Shown here in pieces: positions 17,646 to 26,095 of a DNA stretch of 64,000 bases. Below the pieces are notes generated by a model. It was given only the letters and a program-made list of their open reading frames with translations. It was not told the origin of the DNA and searched no databases. The position numbers and the translations under genes are program-made. Origin of the DNA: Bradyrhizobium betae (GTDB taxonomy: Bacteria > Pseudomonadota > Alphaproteobacteria > Rhizobiales > Xanthobacteraceae); assembly GCF_008932115.1 (NCBI RefSeq), contig NZ_CP044543.1:1178001-1242000 (forward strand). The letters run 5' to 3'. Every line of letters starts with the position of its first letter. Position 1 is the first letter of the stretch.

Positions 17646-18491
17646 TTAGTCCAATGCACCTTGCGAGAAGAAATGCTTGCGGATGCGTTGCACGAGCTCG
17701 GTGAAGACGGGGTCGGCCATCACGTCGAGCGAACGCGGGCGCGGCAGCGGCACGTCGTAGATCGCCGCGACCGCACCGGGACGTTCCGTCATCACCAGCA
17801 CGCGGTCGGCGAGGAACACGGCCTCGGGGATCGAATGTGTGATCAGCAGCACCGTCTTCCTGGTCTCGCGCTGTATCCGCATCAGCTCGACATTCATGCG
17901 CTCGCGCGTCAGCGCGTCGAGCGCGCCGAACGGCTCGTCCATCAGCATGATTTTGGGATCGTGCACCAGCGCGCGGCAAATCGAAGCTCGCTGCTGCATG
18001 CCACCGGACAACTGCCAGGGCAGCTTGTTCTCAAAACCATCGAGCCCGACCATCTTCAACAGCGCCTTGGCGCGATCGAGATATTTTTGCCGCGGCAGCC
18101 GCTTCATGTCGATCGGCAGCATCACGTTGGACAGGATGTTGCGCCACGGCAGCAGCAATGCGTTCTGGAACACGATGCCGACATTGCCGTGCGGCGTCGT
18201 CACCTTCTCACCCTCGACCAGGATCTCGCCCGTGCTCGGCGGCAGCAGTCCCGAAATCAGCTTGAGCAGGGTGGACTTGCCGCAGCCGCTGGGGCCGACC
18301 ACGACGAAGAACTCGCCGTCGTTGATGTGGAAGTCGAGCGGCCGCAGCGACGGCACATCTCCGTCGCGCGTCCGGTAGGTCTTGGAAACGCCCGACAGCT
18401 TGATGCCCGACGCGTCGTTGCCGGCCCGGTCGCGCACCAGTCTCAGATGCGCGGCCGGCTGCATGTCGATTGGTCTGGTCGCAGGGTTCAT
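17646..18491 (-). CDS. ABC transporter ATPase (nitrate/sulfonate/taurine type)
   Basis: A 281-residue importer ATPase. Walker A GPSGCGKST, Q-loop FQNALLLPW, signature LSGGMQQR, Walker B IMLMDEPFGALD and H-loop THS are all present. The LLPW after the Q-loop is typical of SsuB/TauB/NrtD-like ATPases that work with NMT1/THI5-like binding proteins. ATG 18491 (MNPATRP) is preferred; a longer reading to 18584 runs into the palindromic repeat. It is the third gene of the operon, after the permease and binding-protein genes, and its stop is 5 bp from the probable ATG of the enolase-like gene. Confidence 0.92.
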   Translation of the reverse strand: MNPATRPIDMQPAAHLRLVRDRAGNDASGIKLSGVSKTYRTRDGDVPSLRPLDFHINDGEFFVVVGPSGCGKSTLLKLISGLLPPSTGEILVEGEKVTTPHGNVGIVFQNALLLPWRNILSNVMLPIDMKRLPRQKYLDRAKALLKMVGLDGFENKLPWQLSGGMQQRASICRALVHDPKIMLMDEPFGALDALTRERMNVELMRIQRETRKTVLLITHSIPEAVFLADRVLVMTERPGAVAAIYDVPLPRPRSLDVMADPVFTELVQRIRKHFFSQGALD

Positions 18492-18507
18492 CGCGGCTCT
18501 CTCCCCA

Positions 18508-18627
18508 CGTCGTCCCTGCGAACGCAGGGACCCATACGCCGTGCCGGCGCGTTGGAGTACGCGGCTAGAGACCTTCCCGAACAATCAAGGCCGGTGGTTA
18601 TGGGTCCCTGCGTTCGCAGGGACGACG
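18508..18627. repeat. Large palindromic repeat, family A (between binding-protein and ATPase genes)
   Basis: Two perfect 29-bp inverted arms (18508-18536 and 18599-18627) flank a 62-bp centre. Each arm is itself a hairpin, GTCCCTGCGAACGCAGGGAC or its complement, followed by CCATA. A second copy of the architecture, with CCCGGC...GCCGGG hairpins, lies at 29414-29536. Both lie immediately downstream of a substrate-binding-protein gene within an operon. Confidence 0.88.
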
Positions 18628-18642
18628 GCGAATATTTGTCGC

Positions 18643-19635
18643 TCACGAGCCACTCTTCGGCAGGTAGTCGTTGGTGTAGAACGCCTTCGGGTTGTCCTTG
18701 GCCTTGGCGTCCAGCCCGCCATATTCGACCATCAAATTGACGCTGTCGGTCATGTTCTGGTCGGTGACCTGGAACGGGCGCTTGCTCTTGGTCTCGGGCG
18801 TCCGGTAGAGCGGAATGGTCAGCTCAAAGCCCTGCGTCAGCGTGTCGATCTTGCCGCCCTTGGGGTTGGCATCGAGGATCGACTGCGCCGCGGCCTTCGG
18901 CTCCTTCTCGGCGGCCTCGACCGACTTGGTCGTCGCCGACATGAAGCGGCGGACGAGGTCGGCATTGGCCTTCACGTAATCCGAGTTGGCGATGATGCCC
19001 GAGGAGACCATGTTGATGCCGTAGTCGGAGAACTTGATCGGGAACACGTCCTTGCCGGTGGCGTCCTTGATCTTCATCGACTGGTCCATGACGTAGCCGA
19101 GCAGCAGATCGGCCTGGCCGTTGATGACCGCGTTGAGCTTGGTCTGGCCGTCACCGGCGACGGTCTGGAAATCGCTTTCCTTCAGGCCGGTCTTCTTCAG
19201 GAACAGCGGCCAGATCTGGGTCATGGAATCGGCCGGCGTGATCGCCACCGTCTTGCCCTTGATGTCCTCGGGCTTTTTGATGTTCTTGTCGGCGAAGCCC
19301 ATGGCGGACATCGGGCTGGTCTGGAGCAGCACGCCGGTCGCAACCACAGGCGCGCCCTTGATCGCTGCGCGCATCATGGTGGGAACGTCGACATAGCCGA
19401 AGTCCGCGGTCTTGGCGGCAACGGCCTGCGTGGTCGCCGCCGAGCCGCGGCCTTCCTGGATCTCGAGGTCGATGCCTTCGGCGGCATAGATGCCCTTGGC
19501 CTTGCCGTAATAGAACGGCGCGTGCTCGCCATAGACGTACCAGTTGAGCATCAGCACGACCTTGTCGGCGGCTTGCGCCGGCATGGCCGCGAACACCATC
19601 AGCGCCGTCGAGACAGCTCCAATCCACCGCTTCAT
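18643..19635 (-). CDS. ABC transporter substrate-binding protein (NMT1/THI5-like)
   Basis: A 330-residue periplasmic binding protein with a Sec signal peptide (MKRWIGAVSTALMVFAAMPAQAA, cleavage near AQA-A). The mature start VVLMLNWYVYGEHAPFYYGKAKGIYAAEGIDLEI is characteristic of the NMT1/THI5 and SsuA-like family, which binds pyrimidine precursors, sulfonates, aromatic or other small organic compounds. ATG 19635 has GGGAGAG upstream; a GTG at 19641 is the alternative. It is second in the operon. The class is usually not a sugar binder, which makes its pairing with sugar-type enzymes notable. Confidence 0.92.
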   Translation of the reverse strand: MKRWIGAVSTALMVFAAMPAQAADKVVLMLNWYVYGEHAPFYYGKAKGIYAAEGIDLEIQEGRGSAATTQAVAAKTADFGYVDVPTMMRAAIKGAPVVATGVLLQTSPMSAMGFADKNIKKPEDIKGKTVAITPADSMTQIWPLFLKKTGLKESDFQTVAGDGQTKLNAVINGQADLLLGYVMDQSMKIKDATGKDVFPIKFSDYGINMVSSGIIANSDYVKANADLVRRFMSATTKSVEAAEKEPKAAAQSILDANPKGGKIDTLTQGFELTIPLYRTPETKSKRPFQVTDQNMTDSVNLMVEYGGLDAKAKDNPKAFYTNDYLPKSGS

Positions 19636-19687
19636 CGTCACTCTCCCTTTGTCGTTATGTCTCGGTCGTTGGTGGCCGTTGCTTAAA

Positions 19688-20497
19688 TTAAGATGCGAAA
19701 ATCACGTCTTCGCGCTGGCTGACATGCCAGGGAATGACCAGCTTCTCGATCCGGTCCACGATCCAGAACAGGATCACGCCGAGCAGCGCCAGGATGACGA
19801 GCGCCGCGAACATGGTCGGCAGGTCGAACGTGCCGATCGAGCGCTGCATGACGTAGCCGATGCCGGAATTGGAGCCGACGAACTCGCCGACGACGGCACC
19901 GACCACGGCGAGTGTCACCGACACCTTGAGGCCGGAGAAGATCGCCGGCAGCGCATGCGGCAGGTTCACCGCGAGGAAAACCCGGAACCGGCTGCCCTGC
20001 ATGGCGCGGGCGAGATCGACCATGTCAGGGTCGACCGATTTGAAGCCCTGTACGGCCGAGACCACCACCGGGAAAAAGCCGAGCAGGAACGCCGATATGA
20101 CCTTTGGGATAATGCCGAAGCCGAACCAGACCACGAACAGCGGCGCAATCGCGATCTTTGGCACGGACTGCGAGAATACCAGCAGCGGATAGACGTAACT
20201 CTCCACCGTCTTCGAACCCGCAATCAGCATCGCGACGGGAATGCCGAACAGCGCCGACAGCAGGAAGCCGCAGACGGTCGCGTAGGTGGTCGGCCAGGAC
20301 TGACGCAGCAGTTCCGGCCATTCGGTGCGGAGCACGGTGACGACGTCGGCCGGCGCCGGGATCTGGTAGGCGGGAATCCTGAACACACGGATCGCGAGAT
20401 CCCAGGCCACCACGATGAAGACCAGAAACAAGAACGGCCGGATCCAGGCCGCATTCAGCATCTTGGACACCGCGCCTTGCGGCTTCACTTCAGCCAC
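19688..20497 (-). CDS. ABC transporter permease (SsuC/TauC type)
   Basis: A 269-residue inner-membrane permease with about six membrane helices. The EAA-type loop is FKSVDPDMVDLARAMQGSRFRVFLAVNLPHALPAIFSGLKV, as in SsuC/TauC/NrtB proteins. It starts with GTG 20497, preceded by GGGAGTGAG. It is the first gene of a minus-strand operon running permease, binding protein, ATPase, enolase-like, Gfo/Idh, DUF993 and TIM barrel (to 13033). The 313-bp upstream region (20498-20810) carries palindromic repeats, but I recognise no clear promoter in it. Confidence 0.92.
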   Translation of the reverse strand: MAEVKPQGAVSKMLNAAWIRPFLFLVFIVVAWDLAIRVFRIPAYQIPAPADVVTVLRTEWPELLRQSWPTTYATVCGFLLSALFGIPVAMLIAGSKTVESYVYPLLVFSQSVPKIAIAPLFVVWFGFGIIPKVISAFLLGFFPVVVSAVQGFKSVDPDMVDLARAMQGSRFRVFLAVNLPHALPAIFSGLKVSVTLAVVGAVVGEFVGSNSGIGYVMQRSIGTFDLPTMFAALVILALLGVILFWIVDRIEKLVIPWHVSQREDVIFAS

Positions 20498-20642
20498 GTC
20501 TCACTCCCGGCATTCTTGTTCTTCGGGGGAGAAATTAACCCGTTGGATAAATACTGTCCAGAGGATTCCCTGTGACGTTTTGTGCCGGTTCCGGTTGGCG
20601 AAAGGCATGATGGCGGTGTGGCAGGATCGCCGCGCCCCACCC

Positions 20643-20753
20643 CCGCTGTCATTCCCCGCGAAAGCGGGGAATCCAGTACGCCGCAGCTTCCCCGAATTTC
20701 ACCGGCGTCTCTGGAATACTGGATCGCCCGATCAAGTCGGGCGATGACAGCGG
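20643..20753. repeat. Large palindromic repeat, family B (copy 1)
   Basis: Outer arms CCGCTGTCAT / ATGACAGCGG enclose a nested structure: a hairpin TTCCCCGCGAAAGCGGGGAA, inner arms ATCCAGTA / TACTGGAT, and a second hairpin TCGCCCGATCAAGTCGGGCGA. It can fold as a multi-branched stem. A copy with the same plan lies at 46036-46146. It occupies the 313-bp gap between the ABC permease start and the TetR stop. Confidence 0.85.
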
Positions 20754-20771
20754 AGATTGAGGGGACAGTGT

Positions 20772-20808
20772 CGTAGCCCGGATGGAGCGAAGCGAAATCC
20801 GGGCTACG
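20772..20808. repeat. Short palindrome beside the TetR gene end, possible terminator
   Basis: Arms CGTAGCCCGGAT (20772-20783) and ATCCGGGCTACG (20797-20808) form a perfect 12-bp stem around GGAGCGAAGCGAA. It lies 2 bp past the stop of the minus-strand TetR gene and could end its transcript, although there is no T run. The sequence is of a kind often repeated between genes in proteobacteria. Confidence 0.75.
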
Positions 20809-20810
20809 GA

Positions 20811-21524
20811 CTAAACCACCTGCGCCACCGCGGCTCGCGGCTTCGGAGCCTTCGCGATCTCCAGCAGCTCCGACGACCGCCCCGTCAGCGCGGCCAGCAC
20901 CAGGCCGGCCATGTGCGCCAGACGCTCGTCCTTGGCTTTCTTGTCCAGGAGGTCGCGACCGAAGATCACGCTGAGCGTGGCCGAGTTGGAGAGATAGAAG
21001 AAGCTGAGCGCCGCGATCGAGATGTAGAGCTGAACCGGATCGACCGCGACCTGGAAGTCGCCGCTCTCGACGCCGCGCCGCACCACGGTGCGGATCATCT
21101 CGACGAACGGCGAGTGCATCGACTTGACCTTGGCCGAGCGCTTCAAATGCTTTGCGCGCGCGAGGTTCTCGGTCTGGAGCAGCGACAGGAATTCCGGGTT
21201 GCGGAGAAAGTAATTCCAGGTGAACTCGATCAGGCGCCGGATCGCCTTGGGCGGATCGAGATGCTCGAGGTCGAGACCCCGCTCCTCGCTGCGGATCTTG
21301 TCGTAGGCGCCTTCGAGCACCGCCAGATAGAGCTCGTCCTTGTTGCCGACGTGATAATACAGCATGCGCTTGTTGGCGCCGGCCTTGGCGGCGATGCGAT
21401 CGACCCGCGCACCGGCGAGCCCGTGGGTCGAAAACTCCTGCTTGGCGGCTTCGAGAATTCGCAGCCGCATCCCCTCGGGGTCACGCTGCCATTTCAGAGT
21501 TCGCTTTGCCGTTGCCTTCGCCAA
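20811..21524 (-). CDS. TetR/AcrR family transcriptional regulator (RutR-like)
   Basis: A 237-residue regulator with an N-terminal TetR helix-turn-helix (RILEAAKQEFSTHGLAGARVDRIAAKAGANKRMLYYHVGNKDELY). The C-terminal part (FTWNYFLRNPEFLSLLQTENLARAKHLKRS) resembles the TetR_C-type domain of RutR-like regulators that sense pyrimidines or related small molecules. It lies on the same strand upstream of the ABC/catabolic operon whose first gene starts at 20497, and is its most likely regulator by position. No operator could be identified in the repeat-filled gap. Confidence 0.88.
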   Translation of the reverse strand: MAKATAKRTLKWQRDPEGMRLRILEAAKQEFSTHGLAGARVDRIAAKAGANKRMLYYHVGNKDELYLAVLEGAYDKIRSEERGLDLEHLDPPKAIRRLIEFTWNYFLRNPEFLSLLQTENLARAKHLKRSAKVKSMHSPFVEMIRTVVRRGVESGDFQVAVDPVQLYISIAALSFFYLSNSATLSVIFGRDLLDKKAKDERLAHMAGLVLAALTGRSSELLEIAKAPKPRAAVAQVV

Positions 21525-21590
21525 TCGGGTGCTCGCTGGAGTGCTGGTAACACGCGTGTATCACGCGGGCGGGCGTTTGAGAACGATCTC

Positions 21591-21724
21591 GTACCCCGGA
21601 CGCAGCGCAGCGCTCTTCAGCGGTGCGCTGCAGAGCCGGGGCCCATCTCTCAGAGTGAGAGGTCGCAGCCTTCTGGGTCCCGGCTCCGCGCAGCAGCGCT
21701 ACGCGCCGCAGCGCGTCCGGGACA
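21591..21724. repeat. Degenerate large palindromic repeat, family F
   Basis: Imperfect outer arms (GTACCCCGGACGC near 21591, GCGTCCGGGACAC ending near 21724) enclose inner arms AGCCGGGGCCCA and TGGGTCCCGGCT and GCGC-rich hairpins. The plan resembles the other large palindromes here but with several mismatches. It fills most of the gap (21525-21741) between the TetR and VOC genes. Confidence 0.6.
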
Positions 21725-21741
21725 CGACACTTTATGTGCCT

Positions 21742-22590
21742 TCACTCCGCCGGCTTCGGCGAGCGCTCCAGCAGCACAGTCTGGATGCCGCAGGTGCCGC
21801 TCCGCACCGTCATGATCCGCGTGCCGGGCTTGCGGCCGTTGCGCACTTCGGTGACGTCGAGGCCGGCGGCGATCAGGCGGGCGCGGGTGGCGTCGATGTC
21901 GGCGACGCGCCAGCTCAGGCCCCAGAGGCGGTCGTGCAGGGAATCGCCACCCGCCACGGGACGGCGCACCACCTCGACGATGAGGTCGCCGCAGCGGAAG
22001 AACATCAGCTGGCCCCAGTCGTGATGGGAGCGGTCGAGTGCGAGATCGAGCCCGAGCCGCGCGCCATAGAGCGCGGCGGCGCGGTCGGAATCCTCGGTGG
22101 TGATCACGACGTGGTCGAGCGCGTCGATCGGCGCGATGTCGGTCACGGCCGATTTGGGGCGCTCGTCGGCCAGTTCGAGGAAGAACATCCGCACCCCGCG
22201 CGTCAGCTCGGTGGCGGCACGCGTGCGCTTCCAGTGAAGCACCGCACCGGATTCGGCATCGCTGCTTTCGACCTCGGTGACCGGGTCCGGCTTCAAGGCC
22301 ACCCGGTCCAGCCGCCGGTGCATCTTGCCCATGTCCGCGACGCGAAAGCACAGGCTCGCGAGCACGCCTTCCTGGTCGTCGAGCAGCGCGCGCATGCGGT
22401 CGGCGGTCACGCTGAAGCCGCTCGGCGCCATCAACTCGATCGTCATGTTGTCCAGGGTGAAGAGCACGCGGTCGGCGCCCTCGCCGGCATTCTGCCATGC
22501 GGGCGCTCGCCCAAGCAGCGTCTGATAGGCCGCCTTGGCCGCACCGATATCCCTGACCAGAGCGACGACGTGATCGAGGCCGGTGATCAT
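21742..22590 (-). CDS. VOC family protein (two glyoxalase/dioxygenase-like modules)
   Basis: A 282-residue protein of the vicinal oxygen chelate fold with two modules. The first begins ITGLDHVVALVRDIGAAKAAYQTLLG and the second IDALDHVVITTEDSDRAAALYGARLGL; each starts with the His (LDHVV) that usually ligates a metal, and Glu occurs in the last strands. Such proteins include glyoxalases, extradiol dioxygenases and uncharacterised hydrolases; the substrate is unknown. ATG 22590 is chosen because it begins the first module and has GGAGGGAAC upstream. It is divergent from the first PfkB kinase gene. Confidence 0.85.
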   Translation of the reverse strand: MITGLDHVVALVRDIGAAKAAYQTLLGRAPAWQNAGEGADRVLFTLDNMTIELMAPSGFSVTADRMRALLDDQEGVLASLCFRVADMGKMHRRLDRVALKPDPVTEVESSDAESGAVLHWKRTRAATELTRGVRMFFLELADERPKSAVTDIAPIDALDHVVITTEDSDRAAALYGARLGLDLALDRSHHDWGQLMFFRCGDLIVEVVRRPVAGGDSLHDRLWGLSWRVADIDATRARLIAAGLDVTEVRNGRKPGTRIMTVRSGTCGIQTVLLERSPKPAE

Positions 22591-22600
22591 GTTCCCTCCC

Positions 22601-22614
22601 TTCCGAATCCGGAA
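22601..22614. promoter_or_regulatory. Palindrome in the VOC/PfkB divergent region, possible operator
   Basis: TTCCGAATCCGGAA is a perfect inverted repeat with 5-bp arms and a 4-bp centre, 10 bp upstream of the VOC gene start in the 202-bp divergent gap (22591-22792). It could be an operator; no neighbouring regulator clearly matches it. Confidence 0.3.
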
Positions 22615-22792
22615 CCGAAACGCCCCTGACAAGCCCTGGGGGTCGTTGGCTCTGCCACGGTCGTATTCCGGCCCCTGATCGACCTCAAGCACCTATCGTC
22701 ATGGGATTGCGAATATTTTTGGCGTTCCTCCTGCCGAAGCGGTGCTAAGGTAAGCTGCCGGCCGGGACCACCCAGCGCATCACGGACAACCA

Positions 22793-23686
22793 ATGCAGGC
22801 TCTCTTTATCGGACAGACCTATATCGACGTCGTCTTCATCACCGACCACATGCCGACCGGCGACGAGAAGCACGTGGCGACCGACTACGCGGTCTCTTTC
22901 GGCGGCAATGCGGTTACGGCGGCGTTCTGCTGCGCCAAGCTCGGCATCGTGCCCGATCTGATCGCCACCGCGGCCAATGACTGGCTCGGCCGCATGTTCA
23001 TGGACATGTGCGCGAAGTACGGAATCTCGCTGCATGGGCGGAAGGTGAATCAGTCCTCGCTGTCCTTCATCATGCCCAAGGACGGCAAGCGGGCCATCGT
23101 CCGCTGCCGCGACGACGATCACATCCACCCCTTTCCGATGCTCAATCTCGGCGGCTGCCGCGTGCTGCATGTCGACGGCCATCAGCCGGATGCCGCGCTC
23201 CACTACGCAAAAGTCTGCCGCGAGGCCGGTATCCTGACCTCGCTCGACGGCGGCGGCCTGCGCACCAACACGCATGAGCTGCTGGAATTCATCGACGTCG
23301 CCATCGTCGCCGAGCGCCTGTGCGAGCAGATGGACCTGACGCCGGAGAAGATGCTCGACTATCTCAAGGGCCGCGGCTGCAAGATCGGCGGCGTCACCAT
23401 GGGTGAGAAGGGCCTGCTCTGGTACAACGAAACCGGCGCGGTCGAGATCATGCCGGCGATGCCGATCCCGCGCGAGCGCGTGATCGACACCAATGGCGCC
23501 GGCGACGTCTTCCACGGCGCCTATGTCTATTCCTACCTCGCCCATCCCGGCAAAAGCTGGCGCGAACATTTCGATTTCGCTCGCGCCGCCTCGACCTTCA
23601 AGATCCAGCGGCTTGGCAACGAGGCGGGACTTCCAACCCTTGTGGACATCGCCAAAGTCAGGCACGAGTTCGAAGTCAGGGTCTGA
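22793..23686 (+). CDS. PfkB family carbohydrate kinase
   Basis: A 297-residue ribokinase-fold sugar kinase. The N-terminal FGGNAVTAAFCCAKLG corresponds to the first PfkB motif. The second signature, DTNGAGDVFHGAY, holds the anion hole and catalytic Asp. It differs from the neighbour in carrying DTN where ribokinases have DTT, and its substrate loop is not one I can assign. A ribokinase-like gene starts 18 bp after its stop, so the two form a tandem pair of related kinases, probably one operon. No transporter or isomerase accompanies them. Confidence 0.88.
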   Translation: MQALFIGQTYIDVVFITDHMPTGDEKHVATDYAVSFGGNAVTAAFCCAKLGIVPDLIATAANDWLGRMFMDMCAKYGISLHGRKVNQSSLSFIMPKDGKRAIVRCRDDDHIHPFPMLNLGGCRVLHVDGHQPDAALHYAKVCREAGILTSLDGGGLRTNTHELLEFIDVAIVAERLCEQMDLTPEKMLDYLKGRGCKIGGVTMGEKGLLWYNETGAVEIMPAMPIPRERVIDTNGAGDVFHGAYVYSYLAHPGKSWREHFDFARAASTFKIQRLGNEAGLPTLVDIAKVRHEFEVRV

Positions 23687-23704
23687 GCTTCGCAAAGGTG
23701 GGTC

Positions 23705-24622
23705 ATGGGGCGCGTCTTCGTCGCCGGCAGCATCAACATGGATGTGGTGGCGACCGCCGATCGCCACCCGAAAGTCGGCGAGACCGTCGCAGGCCGGCAG
23801 GTATTGTATTTTCCGGGCGGCAAGGGTGCCAACCAGGCGGTGGCCGCGTCGCGGCTCGGCGCGCAGACTACGCTGATCGGCCGGCTGGGCAAGGATTCCT
23901 TCGGCGCTGAACTGAAGGCCTTCCTCGGCGATCAGGGCATCGATCTCGGCTATCTCCAGGAGACGGCCGAGGCACATACCGGGACCGCCATCATCACGGT
24001 GGCCGCGTCCGACAACACCATCGTCGTCATTCCCGGCACCAATGCGCTGGTCGGCGCCGACGACGTCCGTGTCGTCCCGCTGCTGAAGGGCGACGTCGCG
24101 GTCAGCCAGTTCGAAATCCCGCTGCCGACGATTGCCGCGTTCTTCCAGCGCGCGCGCGAGGCCGGCGCCACGACGGTGCTCAACCCGGCGCCGGCGCAGG
24201 CCATGTCGCGCGAGCTGCTCGCACTCGTCGACGTCCTCGTACTGAACGAGACCGAGCTCGGCTTCCTCGCCGGTGTGGAGCTTTCGGAGGACGACAGCGC
24301 TGCGCGCATCATCGAGGTGGCGCGACAGCTTCAGGCGCGCGCGGACCAGACCATCTGCGTCACGCTCGGCAAGCGCGGCGTGCTGGCGCTGGCTGCCAGC
24401 GAGGAATTTGCCGTGCCCGGCCGTGCGGTGAAGGCGGTCGATACCACCGGCGCCGGCGATTGTTTCGTCGGCGCGCTCGCGGCGCAGCTGGCTGACGAGG
24501 TTGCTTTGCGCGCCGCCCTCGCCTTCGCCAATGCCGCCGCCTCGATCTCGGTGCAGCGCATGGGCGCCGGGCCGTCGATGCCGACGGCCGCGGAAGTGGC
24601 GGCGGTTCTCAACGCAGGCTGA
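23705..24622 (+). CDS. rbsK: Ribokinase-like PfkB family kinase
   Basis: A 305-residue kinase very like ribokinase, which makes ribose 5-phosphate from ribose and ATP. Markers are the start VFVAGSINMDVV, the sugar-binding GGKGANQAVAASRLG, the central NPAPAQ and VLVLNETE, and the ATP/anion-hole motif DTTGAGDCFVGAL with the catalytic Asp. ATG 23705 follows the first kinase's stop by 18 bp. Its TGA abuts the TGA of the convergent flavoprotein gene (TGATCA at 24620-24625) with no gap. Ribose specificity is inferred from similarity only. Confidence 0.88.
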   Translation: MGRVFVAGSINMDVVATADRHPKVGETVAGRQVLYFPGGKGANQAVAASRLGAQTTLIGRLGKDSFGAELKAFLGDQGIDLGYLQETAEAHTGTAIITVAASDNTIVVIPGTNALVGADDVRVVPLLKGDVAVSQFEIPLPTIAAFFQRAREAGATTVLNPAPAQAMSRELLALVDVLVLNETELGFLAGVELSEDDSAARIIEVARQLQARADQTICVTLGKRGVLALAASEEFAVPGRAVKAVDTTGAGDCFVGALAAQLADEVALRAALAFANAAASISVQRMGAGPSMPTAAEVAAVLNAG

Positions 24623-25843
24623 TCACGCCAGCGCGCTCTTCAGGTCGAAGCTCTCGTCCGCCGCCTGCTCCGGCGTGATCGAGCGGTCCATGGCCTGCAA
24701 GCGGCGGCCGAACATGTGATCGCCGGCCCGGTTGACGGACTCGATGCCGAGCAGTTTTTCACCTTTGTAGCAGAACGCCGAGAACGCCTTGTTCGCTGGA
24801 TTTCCGCGCAGCACGACGCGGTCGTAGCCGGTGGTGAGCCCGGCCATCTGCAGCTTGTCGTCGCCCTGATCGCTCCAGAACCAGGGATGACCGTCATAGG
24901 GCTTCTTGTCGCCGGTCAGCCGCGCCGCCACGCAGCGGGCGTGGTCGGTGGCGTTCTGCACCGATTCCAGCCGCAGCGAACCTCCGAAGCGCGGGCTGGC
25001 GAACAGCGCGCAATCGCCGATCGCGGAAATATTGGGATCGGAGGTCGCAAGATATTCGTCGACGATGATGCCGGCGGCGACGGGTAGCCCCGCCTCCGCT
25101 GCGAGCTCGATGTTCGGCAGCACGCCGACGCCGACCACGACGAGGTCGGCGGGCAGATGCCGGCCGTCGCTCAGGGAGACGCCGGTCACCTTGCCGTCCG
25201 CAGCCTCGATGGACGTTGCCTGCACGCCGAGGTGGATGCGGATGCCGGCCTCGCGATGCCGCTGCTGGAAGTATTCCGAGACCTCCGCCGTCACCGCGCG
25301 CGCCATCACGCGCGGTGCGAGCTCGAGCACGTCGACCTCGAGCCCCTTGATGCGCGCGGTGGCCGCGAATTCGAGGCCGATGAAGCCGGCGCCGATCACC
25401 ACCACCCGTGTCTTCGACGGCATGATCTGGCGCAGCGCCTCGCTCTCGTCGAGGATGCGCAGATATTTCACGTCGGGCAGGTTGGCATTGGGCAGGTCGA
25501 GCAGGCGGTTGCGCGCGCCCGTCGCCAGGATCAGGTGGCCGTAGGGCAGCGCCTCGCCCGAGGCGAGCAGCACCTTGCGCGCCGCGCGGTCGATCGACAC
25601 GGCGTGGCCCGCGATCAGCTCGATGATCTGGTCGTGGTAGAATTTCTCCGGCCGGAACATCAGGCTCTCAGGTCCGGCCGAGCCCTTGATGAAGGCCTTG
25701 GACAGCGGCGGCCGCTGATAGGGCAGATGCGCCTCGTCATTGATCAGGCAGATGCGCTCCGAAAAACCCGCCTGGCGCAGCGATGCCGCGACCTGGTAGC
25801 CACCATGGCCGGCACCGACAATGATCACCGGACCGTCCGTCAT
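24623..25843 (-). CDS. FAD-dependent ferredoxin/rubredoxin reductase-like oxidoreductase
   Basis: A 406-residue NAD(P)H:ferredoxin reductase of the BphA4/rhodocoxin/putidaredoxin reductase class. FAD site VIIVGAGHGGYQVA at the N-terminus; LPYQRPPLSKAF typical of the group; NAD(P) site VVVIGAGFIGLEFAATA; second FAD motif ISAIGDCALF. The C-terminal reductase domain carries the family WFWSDQGDDKLQMAG. It would pass electrons from NAD(P)H to a small iron-sulfur protein serving a P450 or dioxygenase; no such protein is adjacent. ATG 25843 (MTDGPV) is chosen over 25855. Confidence 0.9.
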   Translation of the reverse strand: MTDGPVIIVGAGHGGYQVAASLRQAGFSERICLINDEAHLPYQRPPLSKAFIKGSAGPESLMFRPEKFYHDQIIELIAGHAVSIDRAARKVLLASGEALPYGHLILATGARNRLLDLPNANLPDVKYLRILDESEALRQIMPSKTRVVVIGAGFIGLEFAATARIKGLEVDVLELAPRVMARAVTAEVSEYFQQRHREAGIRIHLGVQATSIEAADGKVTGVSLSDGRHLPADLVVVGVGVLPNIELAAEAGLPVAAGIIVDEYLATSDPNISAIGDCALFASPRFGGSLRLESVQNATDHARCVAARLTGDKKPYDGHPWFWSDQGDDKLQMAGLTTGYDRVVLRGNPANKAFSAFCYKGEKLLGIESVNRAGDHMFGRRLQAMDRSITPEQAADESFDLKSALA

Positions 25844-26059
25844 CGGACAGCCCATTTCCGCAAGACACGAGCGTAACCCATGTCGTCTCCTCTCGTACTG
25901 ATCTCGGCTTGCTTGCCCAGGAGGAGCCGGCGCTCGTGTCCGTCCCTTGGCGAAGGCGCCCTATTTGATCCCATCGTTCCGCCCTGCGCAAGAGTGGTGC
26001 GCGGGACACTGGCCGGGGCTGGCGGCCAGGGATTGTCACCCCTCGCCATCTGCGATTTA

Positions 26060-26070
26060 GTTGCAGCAAC
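26060..26070. promoter_or_regulatory. Short palindrome upstream of the enoyl-CoA hydratase gene
   Basis: GTTGCAGCAAC is a perfect 11-bp odd palindrome 25 bp before ATG 26096, within the 252-bp divergent region 25844-26095. It may be an operator or chance. Otherwise I see no recognisable signal in that region. Confidence 0.25.
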
Positions 26071-26095
26071 CACCTCATGCCGGGGACTTCCAAAA

